From Ramlibacter sp. (GTDB taxonomy: Bacteria > Pseudomonadota > Gammaproteobacteria > Burkholderiales > Burkholderiaceae_C): a DNA stretch of 9,320 nt. Shown in pieces: positions 1 through 7,601 of the stretch. Position 1 is the stretch's first letter. Each line of letters opens with the position of its first letter. The position numbers were made by a program, and so were the translations under genes. The stretch spans positions 1 to 9,320 of the forward strand of contig JAMPXR010000072.1 of the NCBI GenBank assembly GCA_023701085.1, written 5' to 3'. The notes below the pieces were generated by a model. The model was not told where the DNA came from and did not search any database. It saw only the letters and a program-made list of their open reading frames with translations.

Positions 1-443
1 CCCAGTGCGTCGGGGCGGGCCAGTTCGGGAAGAAAGGCCGCCGTCAGCGATTCGCCGTACGAATAGAAGGTGTTGGAGACGACGATCAGCAACATCGCCA
101 GCGCGACGCTGCCGGGGCCGGCCAGCGCCAGCGCCGCGGTCGATATGACACATCCCGCCGTGAACAGGGCCAGCAGGCGCTTCTTGGCGGCGCGCAGGTC
201 CGCATAGGCGCCTATGCTGGGCATGGTCAGCATCACGATCGCGTAGGACACGCTCAGGGCCGCGGTCCAGGCAAAGGTGGCCCATTCGGCCTTGCCCGCG
301 ATGCCGCCGACGAAGTAGGCCGCGAAGACGGCCGTGATCACCACCGTGGTGTAGCCGGAGTTGGCGAAGTCGTACATGGCCCAGCCGAACACCTCGCGCT
401 TGCGCACGCCGGGGTTCAGCGCGTCCCGCGAAAACAGCGCCAT
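1..443 (-). CDS. MFS transporter, UMF1/Atg22-like family (partial, N-terminal part)
   Basis: This is the first ~147 codons of an integral membrane transporter; the rest lies beyond the left edge. The protein starts MALFSRDALNPG and soon shows WAMYDFANSGY, the conserved opening of UMF1-type (Atg22-like) major facilitator proteins. Hydrophobic segments follow at about residues 31-48, 55-75, 88-108 and 112-128, and SNTFYSYGES plus FLPEL near residues 122-142 also fit this family. ATG at 443 is chosen because a strong GGAGGAGG ribosome-binding site lies just upstream and an in-frame TAA closes the frame at 483. The gene starts 53 nt after the stop of the uncharacterised gene upstream, on the same strand, so co-transcription is likely. 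The substrate is unknown; UMF1 proteins are general inner-membrane exporter-like permeases. Family assignment is fairly sure, function is not. Confidence 0.85.
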   Translation of the reverse strand, partial: MALFSRDALNPGVRKREVFGWAMYDFANSGYTTVVITAVFAAYFVGGIAGKAEWATFAWTAALSVSYAIVMLTMPSIGAYADLRAAKKRLLALFTAGCVISTAALALAGPGSVALAMLLIVVSNTFYSYGESLTAAFLPELARPDAL

Positions 444-464
444 CGGGCCCTCCTCCACCAGGTT

Positions 465-482
465 CGCGGCCTTCAGGCCGCG
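465..482 (-). other. Perfect 7-bp hairpin in the gap between two genes
   Basis: Arms CGCGGCC and GGCCGCG enclose a 4-nt loop (TGAA on the minus strand). It begins 14 nt after the stop codon of the upstream gene and ends about 20 nt before the start of the MFS gene. No U-tract follows on the minus strand, so it is not a convincing intrinsic terminator. It could be an mRNA-stability or processing element between two co-transcribed genes. Confidence 0.4.
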
Positions 483-496
483 TTATCTTCCGTCAC

Positions 497-1120
497 TCAA
501 TGCAAATGACGGGGGCGCCTTCCGCCGCCGTGCCCCGACCCGCCGCCCGATCCCCGCGGCGGCTTGCCGATTTCCAGCGAATTCACCAGCGCATCGAAGC
601 GCTGGCCGAACAGCTTGTCGATCTCGGCGACCACCCCCGACAGTTCGGAGCCGTCGAAATGGCGTTCCATCAGGTCCACCACGTCCTCGACCAGCAGGTC
701 GCGCTGCACCTGCATGATGGCCGCGGGCGTCGGGCCGACGAACAGCATCACGAAGTCGTCCCGCGATTCGGCTTCCGGAGATTCCTCCTCCTCGTCGAAC
801 TCCGCGTCGTAGAAGGTGACCTCGATGGCGGCGCCCTGCTCCGACAGCTCGTTGAGGCTCATGCACATCTCATCGAGCGACTGGCGGAAGTCCTCGTCGC
901 CGGGCACCGTCCAGCATATGCGCAGCAGATGCTCGGGCGCGTCGAACTTGATCCCGGGCTCTTCCTCGTAGGAGCTTTCCGCGCCGTCGGCCAGCGACTT
1001 GGCGCCGGCATAGGTCCACAAGGGTTTGAGCGCGTCCTGCAGCTGCGCGTAGCTCACGTCGGGCCGCAGCGGCACCTCGCCATGGACATGGATTTCGAAC
1101 GGAGCGTTATAGCGTGACAT
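497..1120 (-). CDS. Uncharacterised ~207-aa protein (possibly DUF6806 family)
   Basis: I do not know a function for this protein. It begins MSRYNAPFEIHVHGEVPLRP and reads as a soluble protein with no signal peptide or membrane segment. The body looks like a mixed alpha/beta fold (a segment CWTVPGDEDFRQSLDEMC, then IEVTFYDAEF), followed by an acidic stretch (DEEEESPEAE) and a helical section. The last ~22 residues are a Gly/Arg/His-rich, probably disordered tail ending RRPRHLH. It resembles betaproteobacterial proteins annotated as DUF6806, recalled from memory with moderate certainty. An in-frame GTG at 1141 would add seven residues, but ATG at 1120 is preferred because only TGATGT separates that GTG from the tRNA end. 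No terminator or room for a promoter separates this ORF from tRNA-Leu(UAA), 27 nt upstream, so it is probably transcribed with the tRNA. The MFS gene follows. Confidence 0.8.
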   Translation of the reverse strand: MSRYNAPFEIHVHGEVPLRPDVSYAQLQDALKPLWTYAGAKSLADGAESSYEEEPGIKFDAPEHLLRICWTVPGDEDFRQSLDEMCMSLNELSEQGAAIEVTFYDAEFDEEEESPEAESRDDFVMLFVGPTPAAIMQVQRDLLVEDVVDLMERHFDGSELSGVVAEIDKLFGQRFDALVNSLEIGKPPRGSGGGSGHGGGRRPRHLH

Positions 1121-1147
1121 GGCGATACCCGACTTTCTCACACATCA

Positions 1148-1239
1148 TGGTGCCCCGAGCCGGAATCGAACCGGCATGCCGCCTTCCGGCAAGCGGCGGA
1201 TTTTAAGTCCGCTGTGTCTACCAATTTCACCATCGAGGC
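1148..1239 (-). tRNA. tRNA-Leu (UAA anticodon)
   Basis: A 92-nt class II tRNA including encoded CCA (1148-1150). The acceptor arm GCCTCGA (1233-1239) pairs with TCGGGGC (1152-1158) with one G-U. The anticodon stem GCGGA/TCCGC encloses loop CTTAAAA, with anticodon TAA. A long variable arm (GCTTGCCGGAAGGC region) is typical of tRNA-Leu, and the T-arm contains GGTTCGATTCC. It is the last tRNA of the Gly-Cys-Leu cluster and would read UUA/UUG. The E. coli equivalent by anticodon and order is leuZ. Confidence 0.97.
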
Positions 1240-1255
1240 CTACCGGCATTGTGAA

Positions 1256-1297
1256 ACAAAAAAGAAACAGCCCCGGTAGCTGGCGCTAACGGGGCTG
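1256..1297 (-). terminator. Intrinsic terminator-like hairpin between tRNA-Cys and tRNA-Leu(UAA)
   Basis: Outer stem of 8 bp (1268-1275 with 1290-1297, CAGCCCCG/CGGGGCTG), one mismatch, then 4 more pairs (1277-1280 with 1285-1288) and a 4-nt loop. On the minus strand the stem is followed at once by TTTCTTTTTTG (1257-1267). This is a textbook rho-independent terminator shape for transcription from tRNA-Cys. Efficiency is unknown, and transcription must pass it unless tRNA-Leu has its own promoter, which I do not see. Confidence 0.85.
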
Positions 1298-1303
1298 CGA
1301 GAC

Positions 1304-1377
1304 TGGAGGCGCGCACCGGAGTCGAACCGATCTAAACGGATTTGCAATCCGCTGCATAACCGCTTTGCTAGCGCGCC
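1304..1377 (-). tRNA. tRNA-Cys (GCA anticodon)
   Basis: A 74-nt tRNA including encoded CCA (1304-1306). The 7-bp acceptor stem GGCGCGC/GCGCGCC is perfect. The anticodon stem GCGGA/TCCGT encloses TTGCAAA, with anticodon GCA for Cys, and the T-arm has GGTTCGACTCC. It sits between tRNA-Gly and tRNA-Leu, the same order as E. coli glyW-cysT-leuZ. Confidence 0.97.
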
Positions 1378-1385
1378 GTGGTCGA

Positions 1386-1411
1386 CAAAAAGGGAAGCCT
1401 AGGCTTCCCTT
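1386..1411 (-). terminator. Intrinsic terminator-like palindrome between tRNA-Gly and tRNA-Cys
   Basis: Positions 1391-1410 form a perfect 20-nt palindrome (AGGGAAGC, loop CTAG, GCTTCCCT). On the minus strand the stem runs into TTTT (1387-1390), followed by G. It lies 10 nt after the tRNA-Gly CCA and ends shortly before the 5' end of tRNA-Cys at 1377. It is a good candidate for a partial terminator or attenuator inside the tRNA operon. It could also serve as a processing stem for the tRNA precursor. Confidence 0.8.
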
Positions 1412-1421
1412 CTTGCAATTT

Positions 1422-1497
1422 TGGAGCGGGCAAAGAGTCTCGAACTCTCGACCTCAACCTTGGCAAGGTTGCGCTCTACCAACTGAGCTATGCCCGC
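1422..1497 (-). tRNA. tRNA-Gly (GCC anticodon)
   Basis: A 76-nt tRNA including encoded CCA (1422-1424). The acceptor stem GCGGGCA (1491-1497) pairs with TGCCCGC (1426-1432). The D-arm contains AGCTCAGTTGGTAGAGC, the anticodon stem CAACC/GGTTG encloses TTGCCAA (anticodon GCC), and the T-arm contains GAGAGTTCGAGACTCT. It is the promoter-proximal member of the three-tRNA cluster and starts about 5 nt after the predicted transcription start. Confidence 0.98.
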
Positions 1498-1508
1498 GTA
1501 AGCCTTCG

Positions 1509-1536
1509 ATTATAGCGGATTTCCGAGCGCTTTCGA
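1509..1536 (-). promoter_or_regulatory. Sigma-70 promoter of the Gly-Cys-Leu tRNA cluster
   Basis: On the minus strand a consensus TATAAT (-10, 1509-1514) lies 16 nt from TCGAAA (-35, 1531-1536, 4/6 match to TTGACA). The expected start is near 1502, giving a leader of about 5 nt before tRNA-Gly. The element fills the 46-nt gap between the lon stop and the tRNA. A perfect -10 with a compact leader is typical of strong stable-RNA promoters. Confidence 0.75.
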
Positions 1537-1543
1537 CGCGCGC

Positions 1544-3979
1544 TTAATGTTTGACCGACAAGGGCAGTGCCGGCTGCGGGCCGTCGCCCGCCACCGCCGG
1601 CGCCGGCGCGACCGCCGCTTCTTCATCGGGCAGCGGCGTGGGCCGGCGCTCCAGCGCCACTTCCAGCACCTTGTCGATCCATTTCACGGGCACGATCTCC
1701 AGGCCGCTCTTCACGTTCTCCGGGATCTCCTGCAGGTCCTTGGCGTTCTCCTGCGGGATCAGCACGGTCTTGATGCCGCCGCGCAGGGCCGCCAGCAGCT
1801 TTTCCTTCAGGCCGCCGATGGAGGTGACCTCGCCGCGCAGCGTGATCTCGCCCGTCATCGCCACGTCGGCGCGCACCGGGATGCCGGTGAGCGCGGACAC
1901 GATGGCCGTGGTCATCGCCGCACCGGCGCTGGGCCCGTCCTTGGGCGTGGCGCCATCGGGCACGTGGATGTGCATGTCCTTCTTCTCGAACACCTCGTCG
2001 GGGATGCCCAGGCGCCGCGAGCGGCTGCGCACCACGGTGCGGGCGGCCGCCACCGACTCCTTCATCACGTCGCCCAGCGAGCCGGTGGTGGTGATCACGC
2101 CCTTGCCCGGCATCAAGGCCGCCTCGATGGTCAGCAGGTCGCCGCCAACCTCGGTCCACGCGAGTCCGACCACCTGGCCGACCTGGTTCTGCTGCTCGGC
2201 GCGGCCATAGGTGAACTTGCGCACGCCCAGGAAATCGTTCAGGTTCTCCGCGTTCACGACGACCTTGGGCGTCATCTTCTTCAGCTGCAGCCCCTTGACC
2301 GTCTTGCGGCAGATCTTGGACAGGTCGCGCTCGAGCGCGCGCACGCCCGCCTCGCGCGTGTAGAAGCGGATGATGTCGCGGATCGCTTCCTCGGTGACTT
2401 CGAGCTCGCTGTCCTTCACGCCGTTGTTCTTCATCTGCTTGGGCAGCAGGTACTTGATGGCGATGCTGGTCTTCTCGTCCTCGGTGTAGCCGGACAGGCG
2501 GATCACCTCCATCCGGTCCAGCAGCGCCGGCGGGATGTTCATGGAGTTGGAGGTCGCGACGAACATCACGTCCGACAGGTCGAAGTCGACCTCGACGTAG
2601 TGGTCGCCGAAGGTGTGGTTCTGCTCCGGGTCCAGCACTTCCAGCAGCGCGCTGGAAGGGTCGCCCCGGAAGTCGGTGCCCAGCTTGTCGATCTCGTCGA
2701 GCAGGAACAGCGGATTGCGCGTGCCGACCTTGGACAGGCTCGACAGCACCTTGCCCGGCAAGGCGCCGATGTAGGTGCGCCGGTGGCCGCGGATCTCGGC
2801 TTCGTCGCGCATGCCGCCCAGCGCCATGCGCACGTACTTGCGGCCGGTCGCCTTGGCGATCGACTGCCCCAGCGAGGTCTTGCCCACGCCGGGCGGGCCG
2901 ACCAGGCACAGGATGGGCGCCTTGAGCTTGTCCACCCGCTGCTGCACCGCGAGGTACTCGAGGATGCGGTCCTTGACTTTCTCCAGGCCGTGGTGGTCCT
3001 CGTTCAGCACGTCCTCGGCATGACCGAGGTTGTGCCTGATCTTGGTCCGCTTGCTCCAGGGCAGGCCCGTCAGCACGTCGATGTAGTTGCGCACCACGGT
3101 GGCCTCGGCCGACATGGGCGACATCAGCTTGAGCTTCTTGAGTTCGCCGTCGGCCTTCTTCTTGGCCTCCTTGGGCATCTTGGCGGCCTTGATCTTCTTC
3201 TCGATCTCCTCGATGTCGGCGCCCTCTTCGCCCTCGCCGAGTTCCTTCTGGATCGCCTTGACCTGCTCGTTGAGGTAGAAGTCGCGCTGGTTCTTCTCCA
3301 TCTGGCGCTTGACGCGGCCGCGGATCTTCTTGTCGACGTTCAGGATGTCGACCTCGCGCTCGATCTGCTCGAACAGGTTCTCCAGCCGCAGCTTGACGTC
3401 GGACAGGTCCAGCACGATCTGCTTGTTATCGAGCTTGAGCGGCAGGTGGGCGGCGATGGTGTCGGCCAGGCGGCCGGGGTCGTCGATGCTGGAGATGGAC
3501 GTCAGGATTTCCGGCGGGATCTTCTTGTTGAGCTTGACGTACTGGTCGAACTGCTGCATCACCGCGCGCCGCAGCGCCTCGATCTCGCTGGACTTCGGGT
3601 CCTGCTCGGCCAAGGGCTCCACCGGCGTGACATTGGCCGTGAAGTGCTGCTCGCCGTCTTCGATGTGGTTGACCCGCGCCCGCTGCTGGCCTTCCACGAG
3701 CACCTTCACGGTGCCGTCGGGAAGCTTGAGCATCTGCAGGATGGTGGACACGCAGCCGACCTCGAACATGTCGGTCACGGCCGGCTCATCCTTGGCGGCG
3801 GCCTTCTGGGCCACCAGCATGATGCGCCGTTCCGCCTCCATGGCCGCCTCCAGGGCCTTGATGCTCTTGGGCCGGCCCACGAAGAGCGGGATGACCATAT
3901 GCGGGAAAACGACGACGTCACGCAGCGGCAGCAGCGGCAGATCGATGGCGGTGGCGGGCAGTGGAATGTGTCCGGACAT
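1544..3979 (-). CDS. lon: ATP-dependent protease Lon (LonA)
   Basis: Cytosolic AAA+ serine protease that unfolds and degrades misfolded proteins and short-lived regulators, as a homohexamer. The protein is 811 aa, slightly longer than E. coli Lon (784). In order: N-terminal LON substrate-binding domain (about 12-205, starting [20 protein letters not shown]), a lysine-rich coiled-coil region (about 210-300), the AAA+ module with Walker A GPPGVGKT (361-368) and Walker B LLDEID (D428/E429), and a C-terminal protease domain with GPSAGAAM. The Ser-Lys dyad is S684 and K727 (in [10 protein letters not shown]), matching E. coli S679/K722 in spacing. The last ~34 residues form a Pro/Ala-rich tail. 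ATG at 3979 has AAGGA about 9 nt upstream and a heat-shock-type promoter before it. It lies downstream of clpX with a 123-nt gap. No clear terminator separates it from the tRNAs that follow. Confidence 0.99.
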   Translation of the reverse strand: MSGHIPLPATAIDLPLLPLRDVVVFPHMVIPLFVGRPKSIKALEAAMEAERRIMLVAQKAAAKDEPAVTDMFEVGCVSTILQMLKLPDGTVKVLVEGQQRARVNHIEDGEQHFTANVTPVEPLAEQDPKSSEIEALRRAVMQQFDQYVKLNKKIPPEILTSISSIDDPGRLADTIAAHLPLKLDNKQIVLDLSDVKLRLENLFEQIEREVDILNVDKKIRGRVKRQMEKNQRDFYLNEQVKAIQKELGEGEEGADIEEIEKKIKAAKMPKEAKKKADGELKKLKLMSPMSAEATVVRNYIDVLTGLPWSKRTKIRHNLGHAEDVLNEDHHGLEKVKDRILEYLAVQQRVDKLKAPILCLVGPPGVGKTSLGQSIAKATGRKYVRMALGGMRDEAEIRGHRRTYIGALPGKVLSSLSKVGTRNPLFLLDEIDKLGTDFRGDPSSALLEVLDPEQNHTFGDHYVEVDFDLSDVMFVATSNSMNIPPALLDRMEVIRLSGYTEDEKTSIAIKYLLPKQMKNNGVKDSELEVTEEAIRDIIRFYTREAGVRALERDLSKICRKTVKGLQLKKMTPKVVVNAENLNDFLGVRKFTYGRAEQQNQVGQVVGLAWTEVGGDLLTIEAALMPGKGVITTTGSLGDVMKESVAAARTVVRSRSRRLGIPDEVFEKKDMHIHVPDGATPKDGPSAGAAMTTAIVSALTGIPVRADVAMTGEITLRGEVTSIGGLKEKLLAALRGGIKTVLIPQENAKDLQEIPENVKSGLEIVPVKWIDKVLEVALERRPTPLPDEEAAVAPAPAVAGDGPQPALPLSVKH

Positions 3980-4007
3980 TGGGGATCCTTTTGTGGCCAG
4001 TCAATCG

Positions 4008-4036
4008 AATATGGACTGCAATAGTGGATTTTCAAC
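4008..4036 (-). promoter_or_regulatory. Candidate heat-shock (sigma-32) promoter of lon
   Basis: On the minus strand GTTGAAA (4030-4036; consensus CTTGAAA) is followed after 13 nt by GTCCATAT (4009-4016; consensus CCCCATnT, 6 of 8 matches). The same bases can also be read as sigma-70 TTGAAA, 16 nt, CATATT. The start would fall near 4001, leaving about 22 nt before the lon ATG with its AAGGA site. E. coli lon is a known sigma-32 gene, which supports the reading; promoter use here is inferred. Confidence 0.65.
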
Positions 4037-4055
4037 CCGTCGGCAAGCCGATGGG
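4036..4055 (-). other. Hairpin abutting the lon -35 element
   Basis: Arms CCCATCGG and CCGACGGG (minus strand) with loop CTTG form a stem of about 8 bp containing one A-C mismatch. It lies in the clpX-lon gap and directly adjoins the -35 of the lon promoter. No U-tract follows it, so it is a weak candidate for a clpX terminator. It may be a 3'-end or operator structure, or chance in GC-rich DNA. Confidence 0.3.
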
Positions 4056-4102
4056 GCCGCGAGGGTCGAATTCGTGTCGAAGCGCCCTGCGGATGAGCGC
4101 CC

Positions 4103-5368
<1,266 letters not shown>

Positions 5369-5418
5369 GGGCGTGCCTGAAGTGTCTTGACGATCAATGA
5401 TAGCGATAAAGGGGGCGG

Positions 5419-5524
5419 GGACCGGGGGATCGGGGGCCAGGGTTGAGCAATTTGCAACAATCCACCCGGTCTTTCCCCGGTCCCTGGCCTCTGCTCCCGG
5501 CTTCTGCTTGCTGCTCCCCGGTCC
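5419..5524. repeat. GC-rich inverted and direct short repeats in the clpP-clpX gap
   Basis: The 9-mer GGACCGGGG occurs at 5419-5427 on the plus strand and, as CCCCGGTCC, at 5475-5483 and 5516-5524. A second inverted pair is GGCCAGGG (5435-5442) with CCCTGGCC (5482-5489). Together they could form a long stem-loop, or alternative ones, in the transcript between clpP and clpX. The 5461-5519 section is polypyrimidine on the plus strand, so the sense RNA is purine-rich. Without a homologous genome I cannot say whether this is a dispersed repeat. Confidence 0.5.
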
Positions 5525-5545
5525 TGCGATGCGAAGCCCCCGCCG

Positions 5546-6154
5546 TCAGGTCCGCTTGGCGATCACCTGGTCGACCAGCCCGTAGTCCTTGGCTTCATCG
5601 GCCGACAGGAAGAAATCGCGCTCGGTGTCGCGCTCGATCTTCTCCAGCGGCTGGCCCGTGCGTTCGGCCAGTATCTTGTTCAGCTGCGCGCGGGTCTTGA
5701 GGATGTCGCGCGCATGGATCTCGATGTCGGTCGCCTGGCCCTGCATGCCGCCCAGCGGCTGGTGGATCATGACCTTCGAATTGGGCAGCGAGAAGCGCTT
5801 GCCCTTGGCGCCCGAGGCCAGCAGGAACGCGCCCATGCTGGCCGCCATGCCGGTGCACAGCGTGGACACGTCCGGCTTGATGAAGTTCATGGTGTCGAAG
5901 ATCGCCATGCCGGCGCTGACGCTGCCGCCCGGCGAGTTGATGTAGAACGAGATGTCCTTGTCGGGGTTCTCGCTCTCCAGGAACAGCAGCTGAGCCACCA
6001 CCAGGTTGGCGGTCTGGTCGTTGACCGGGCCGACCAGGAACACCACACGCTCGCGCAGCAGGCGCGAATAGATGTCGTAGGACCGCTCGCCGCGGCCGGA
6101 CTGCTCGATGACGATCGGCACCATGCCGAGGGCCTGGGTATCAAGTGCGCTCAT
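5546..6154 (-). CDS. clpP: ClpP, ATP-dependent Clp protease proteolytic subunit
   Basis: Serine peptidase that forms the barrel-shaped double heptamer in which substrates delivered by ClpX (or ClpA) are cut. The protein is 202 aa, the usual ClpP length. The catalytic triad is intact: Ser106 in GMAASMG, His131 in MIHQPLGG, and Asp180 in ERDFF, spaced as in E. coli. The oxyanion-hole glycines are in NSPGGSV (73-79). The N-terminus [18 protein letters not shown] includes a short segment that family knowledge suggests may be removed as a propeptide. ATG at 6154 has GGAG about 9 nt upstream; Met11 is a less likely internal start. It is separated from tig by 109 nt holding a terminator-like hairpin and a heat-shock-type promoter, so it probably starts a clpPX transcription unit independent of tig. 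Confidence 0.99.
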   Translation of the reverse strand: MSALDTQALGMVPIVIEQSGRGERSYDIYSRLLRERVVFLVGPVNDQTANLVVAQLLFLESENPDKDISFYINSPGGSVSAGMAIFDTMNFIKPDVSTLCTGMAASMGAFLLASGAKGKRFSLPNSKVMIHQPLGGMQGQATDIEIHARDILKTRAQLNKILAERTGQPLEKIERDTERDFFLSADEAKDYGLVDQVIAKRT

Positions 6155-6195
6155 GGGGAGGACTCCGGGTTTCGTTCAGGGCTTACTTTATCGCC

Positions 6196-6242
6196 AAAAG
6201 CAAATGGGGCCCGGCGGGTCTTTGACAAGACCGTCCGGGCCC
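6196..6242 (-). terminator. Terminator-like hairpin after tig
   Basis: On the minus strand GGGCCCGG pairs perfectly with CCGGGCCC (6235-6242 with 6207-6214). A 2x2 internal mismatch and 5 further pairs (GGTCT/AGACC) follow, with a 6-nt loop (6222-6227). The stem is followed by CATTTGCTTTTGG, a moderately T-rich tail. It begins 21 nt after the tig stop. The tail is interrupted, so termination may be partial. The same bases contain a promoter candidate for clpP. Confidence 0.7.
6202..6229 (-). promoter_or_regulatory. Candidate heat-shock (sigma-32) promoter of clpPX
   Basis: On the minus strand CTTGTCA (6223-6229; consensus CTTGAAA, 5/7) is followed after exactly 13 nt by CCCCATTT (6202-6209), a full match to the CCCCATnT consensus. 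The start would be near 6195, giving a leader of about 40 nt before clpP. E. coli clpPX is a sigma-32 operon, which supports the call. The -35 lies in the loop and inner stem of the tig terminator hairpin, and the -10 starts at its 3' foot. Confidence 0.7.
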
Positions 6243-6263
6243 GCTGGCGCAGCGTCGCGGGGA

Positions 6264-7574
6264 TCAGGCGGGCGCCATCAGCTCGTCGAAGGAAATCGCC
6301 TTGTCGACGACCTTGGCCCGGGCCAGCACGAAATCGGTGACGTTGTTCTCGATGACGATGGCCTCGACTTCGGCCAGGCGCCGGTTGTCGCTGTAATACC
6401 AGCGCACCACGTCCGCCGGCTTCTCGTAGCTGGCGGCGAGTTCTTCCACGTGCGCCTTGATCTGCTCGGGCTTGGCCTGCAGCTCGTGCGCGCGTACCAG
6501 TTCGGCCACCACCAGCCCGAGACGGACACGCCGCTCGGCCTGCGGCCGGAACATGTCGTCCGGGATCGGGGCCTTGTCGGCATCCTTCATCCCGCGCTGC
6601 TTCAGGTCGGCGCGCGCCGCCTCGATCATGCGATCCACCTCGGCCTGCACGCTGGACTTGGGCAGGTCCAGCTCCGCCTTGGACACCAGCGCATCCATCA
6701 CGGCCTGCTTGTTTCGCGCCATCAGGCGGAACCTGACTTCGCGCTCGAGATTCTTGCGGATGTCGGCGCGCAAGCCCGCCACCGTCGCGTCGCCCACGCC
6801 CAGCGACTTGGCGAAGGCCTCGTCGACCTGCGGCATCTGGGCGGCTTCGATTTTCTTGACGGTGACCATGAAATCCGCCTGCTTGCCGGCGACTTCCTTG
6901 CCGTGGTAGTCGGCCGGGAACGCCAGCGGGAAGGTCTTGCTCTCGCCCGCCTTCATGCCCCGCACGGCAGCTTCGAATTCCTTGAGCATCTGCCCTTCGC
7001 CGGCGACGAACTGGAAGTCCTCGGCCTTGCCGCCCTGGAAGGTCTCGCCGTCGATCTTGCCTTCGAAGTCCACCGTGACGCGGTCGCCGTCCTCGGCGGC
7101 GGCGTCATGCGGCCGCTGGCTGAAGGTGCGGCGCTGCTTGCGCAGGATGTCCAGCGTCTTGTCCATCGCGCCGTCGGTCACTTCCGCGCTCAGCTTCTCG
7201 ACCTCGGCCGTCGAAAGGTCCCCGATCTTGACCTCGGGATACACCTCGAACACCGCATCGAACGCCAGTTCGCCCTCGGGCGCCTGCTCCTTCTCGGTGA
7301 TCCTGGGCTGGCCGGCCACCCGCAGCTTGGCCTCGTTGGCGGCCTGCGCGAAGGCCTCGCCGACCTTGTCGTTCATCACCTCGTAGTGCACGGAGTAACC
7401 GTAACGCTGGGCCACCACGTTCATCGGCACCTTGCCGGGGCGGAAACCATCCATCTTGACGGTGCGCGCCAGGCGCTTCAGGCGGCTGTCGACTTCGGAC
7501 TTGATCACGGTCACGGGCAGCGTCAGCGTGATCTTGCGCTCCAGCTTGTCCAGGGTTTCTACGTTTACGGCCAT
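6264..7574 (-). CDS. tig: Trigger factor, ribosome-associated chaperone and peptidyl-prolyl isomerase
   Basis: Binds near the ribosome exit tunnel, shields nascent chains and catalyses proline isomerisation. The protein is 436 aa, close to E. coli (432). The N-terminal ribosome-binding domain (about 1-115) carries the signature loop GFRPGKVP (43-50). An FKBP-type PPIase domain spans about 162-243 (from DGDRVTVDFEGKIDG to DFMVTVKKIE). The helical C-terminal substrate cradle covers about 244-436. ATG at 7574 is preceded by AGAGAG at ribosome-binding distance. The gene starts only 27 nt after the CCA of tRNA-Leu(UAG), so it is probably transcribed together with that tRNA or from a promoter overlapping it. 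It is followed by a terminator-like hairpin before clpP. Product identity is certain; its promoter is not located. Confidence 0.99.
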   Translation of the reverse strand: MAVNVETLDKLERKITLTLPVTVIKSEVDSRLKRLARTVKMDGFRPGKVPMNVVAQRYGYSVHYEVMNDKVGEAFAQAANEAKLRVAGQPRITEKEQAPEGELAFDAVFEVYPEVKIGDLSTAEVEKLSAEVTDGAMDKTLDILRKQRRTFSQRPHDAAAEDGDRVTVDFEGKIDGETFQGGKAEDFQFVAGEGQMLKEFEAAVRGMKAGESKTFPLAFPADYHGKEVAGKQADFMVTVKKIEAAQMPQVDEAFAKSLGVGDATVAGLRADIRKNLEREVRFRLMARNKQAVMDALVSKAELDLPKSSVQAEVDRMIEAARADLKQRGMKDADKAPIPDDMFRPQAERRVRLGLVVAELVRAHELQAKPEQIKAHVEELAASYEKPADVVRWYYSDNRRLAEVEAIVIENNVTDFVLARAKVVDKAISFDELMAPA

Positions 7575-7601
7575 GTTGCTCTCTTTTCAATAAAAGGTGT
7601 C

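Noticed and set aside
1365..1547. A 60-codon plus-strand frame across the tRNA cluster
   Set aside because: It is a translation of the complement of tRNA-Gly and flanks; such spurious ORFs over tRNAs are common.
1547..4024. An 825-codon open frame on the plus strand opposite lon
   Set aside because: It is antisense to an unmistakable lon. The translation is a low-complexity mix rich in His, Leu, Arg, Asp and Val with no family resemblance, which is usual for the complementary frame of a GC-rich gene.
5397..5402. TATCAT as a possible -10 for a separate clpX promoter
   Set aside because: The region 16-18 nt upstream is GC-rich with no -35 resemblance and there is no extended -10, so I do not call it.
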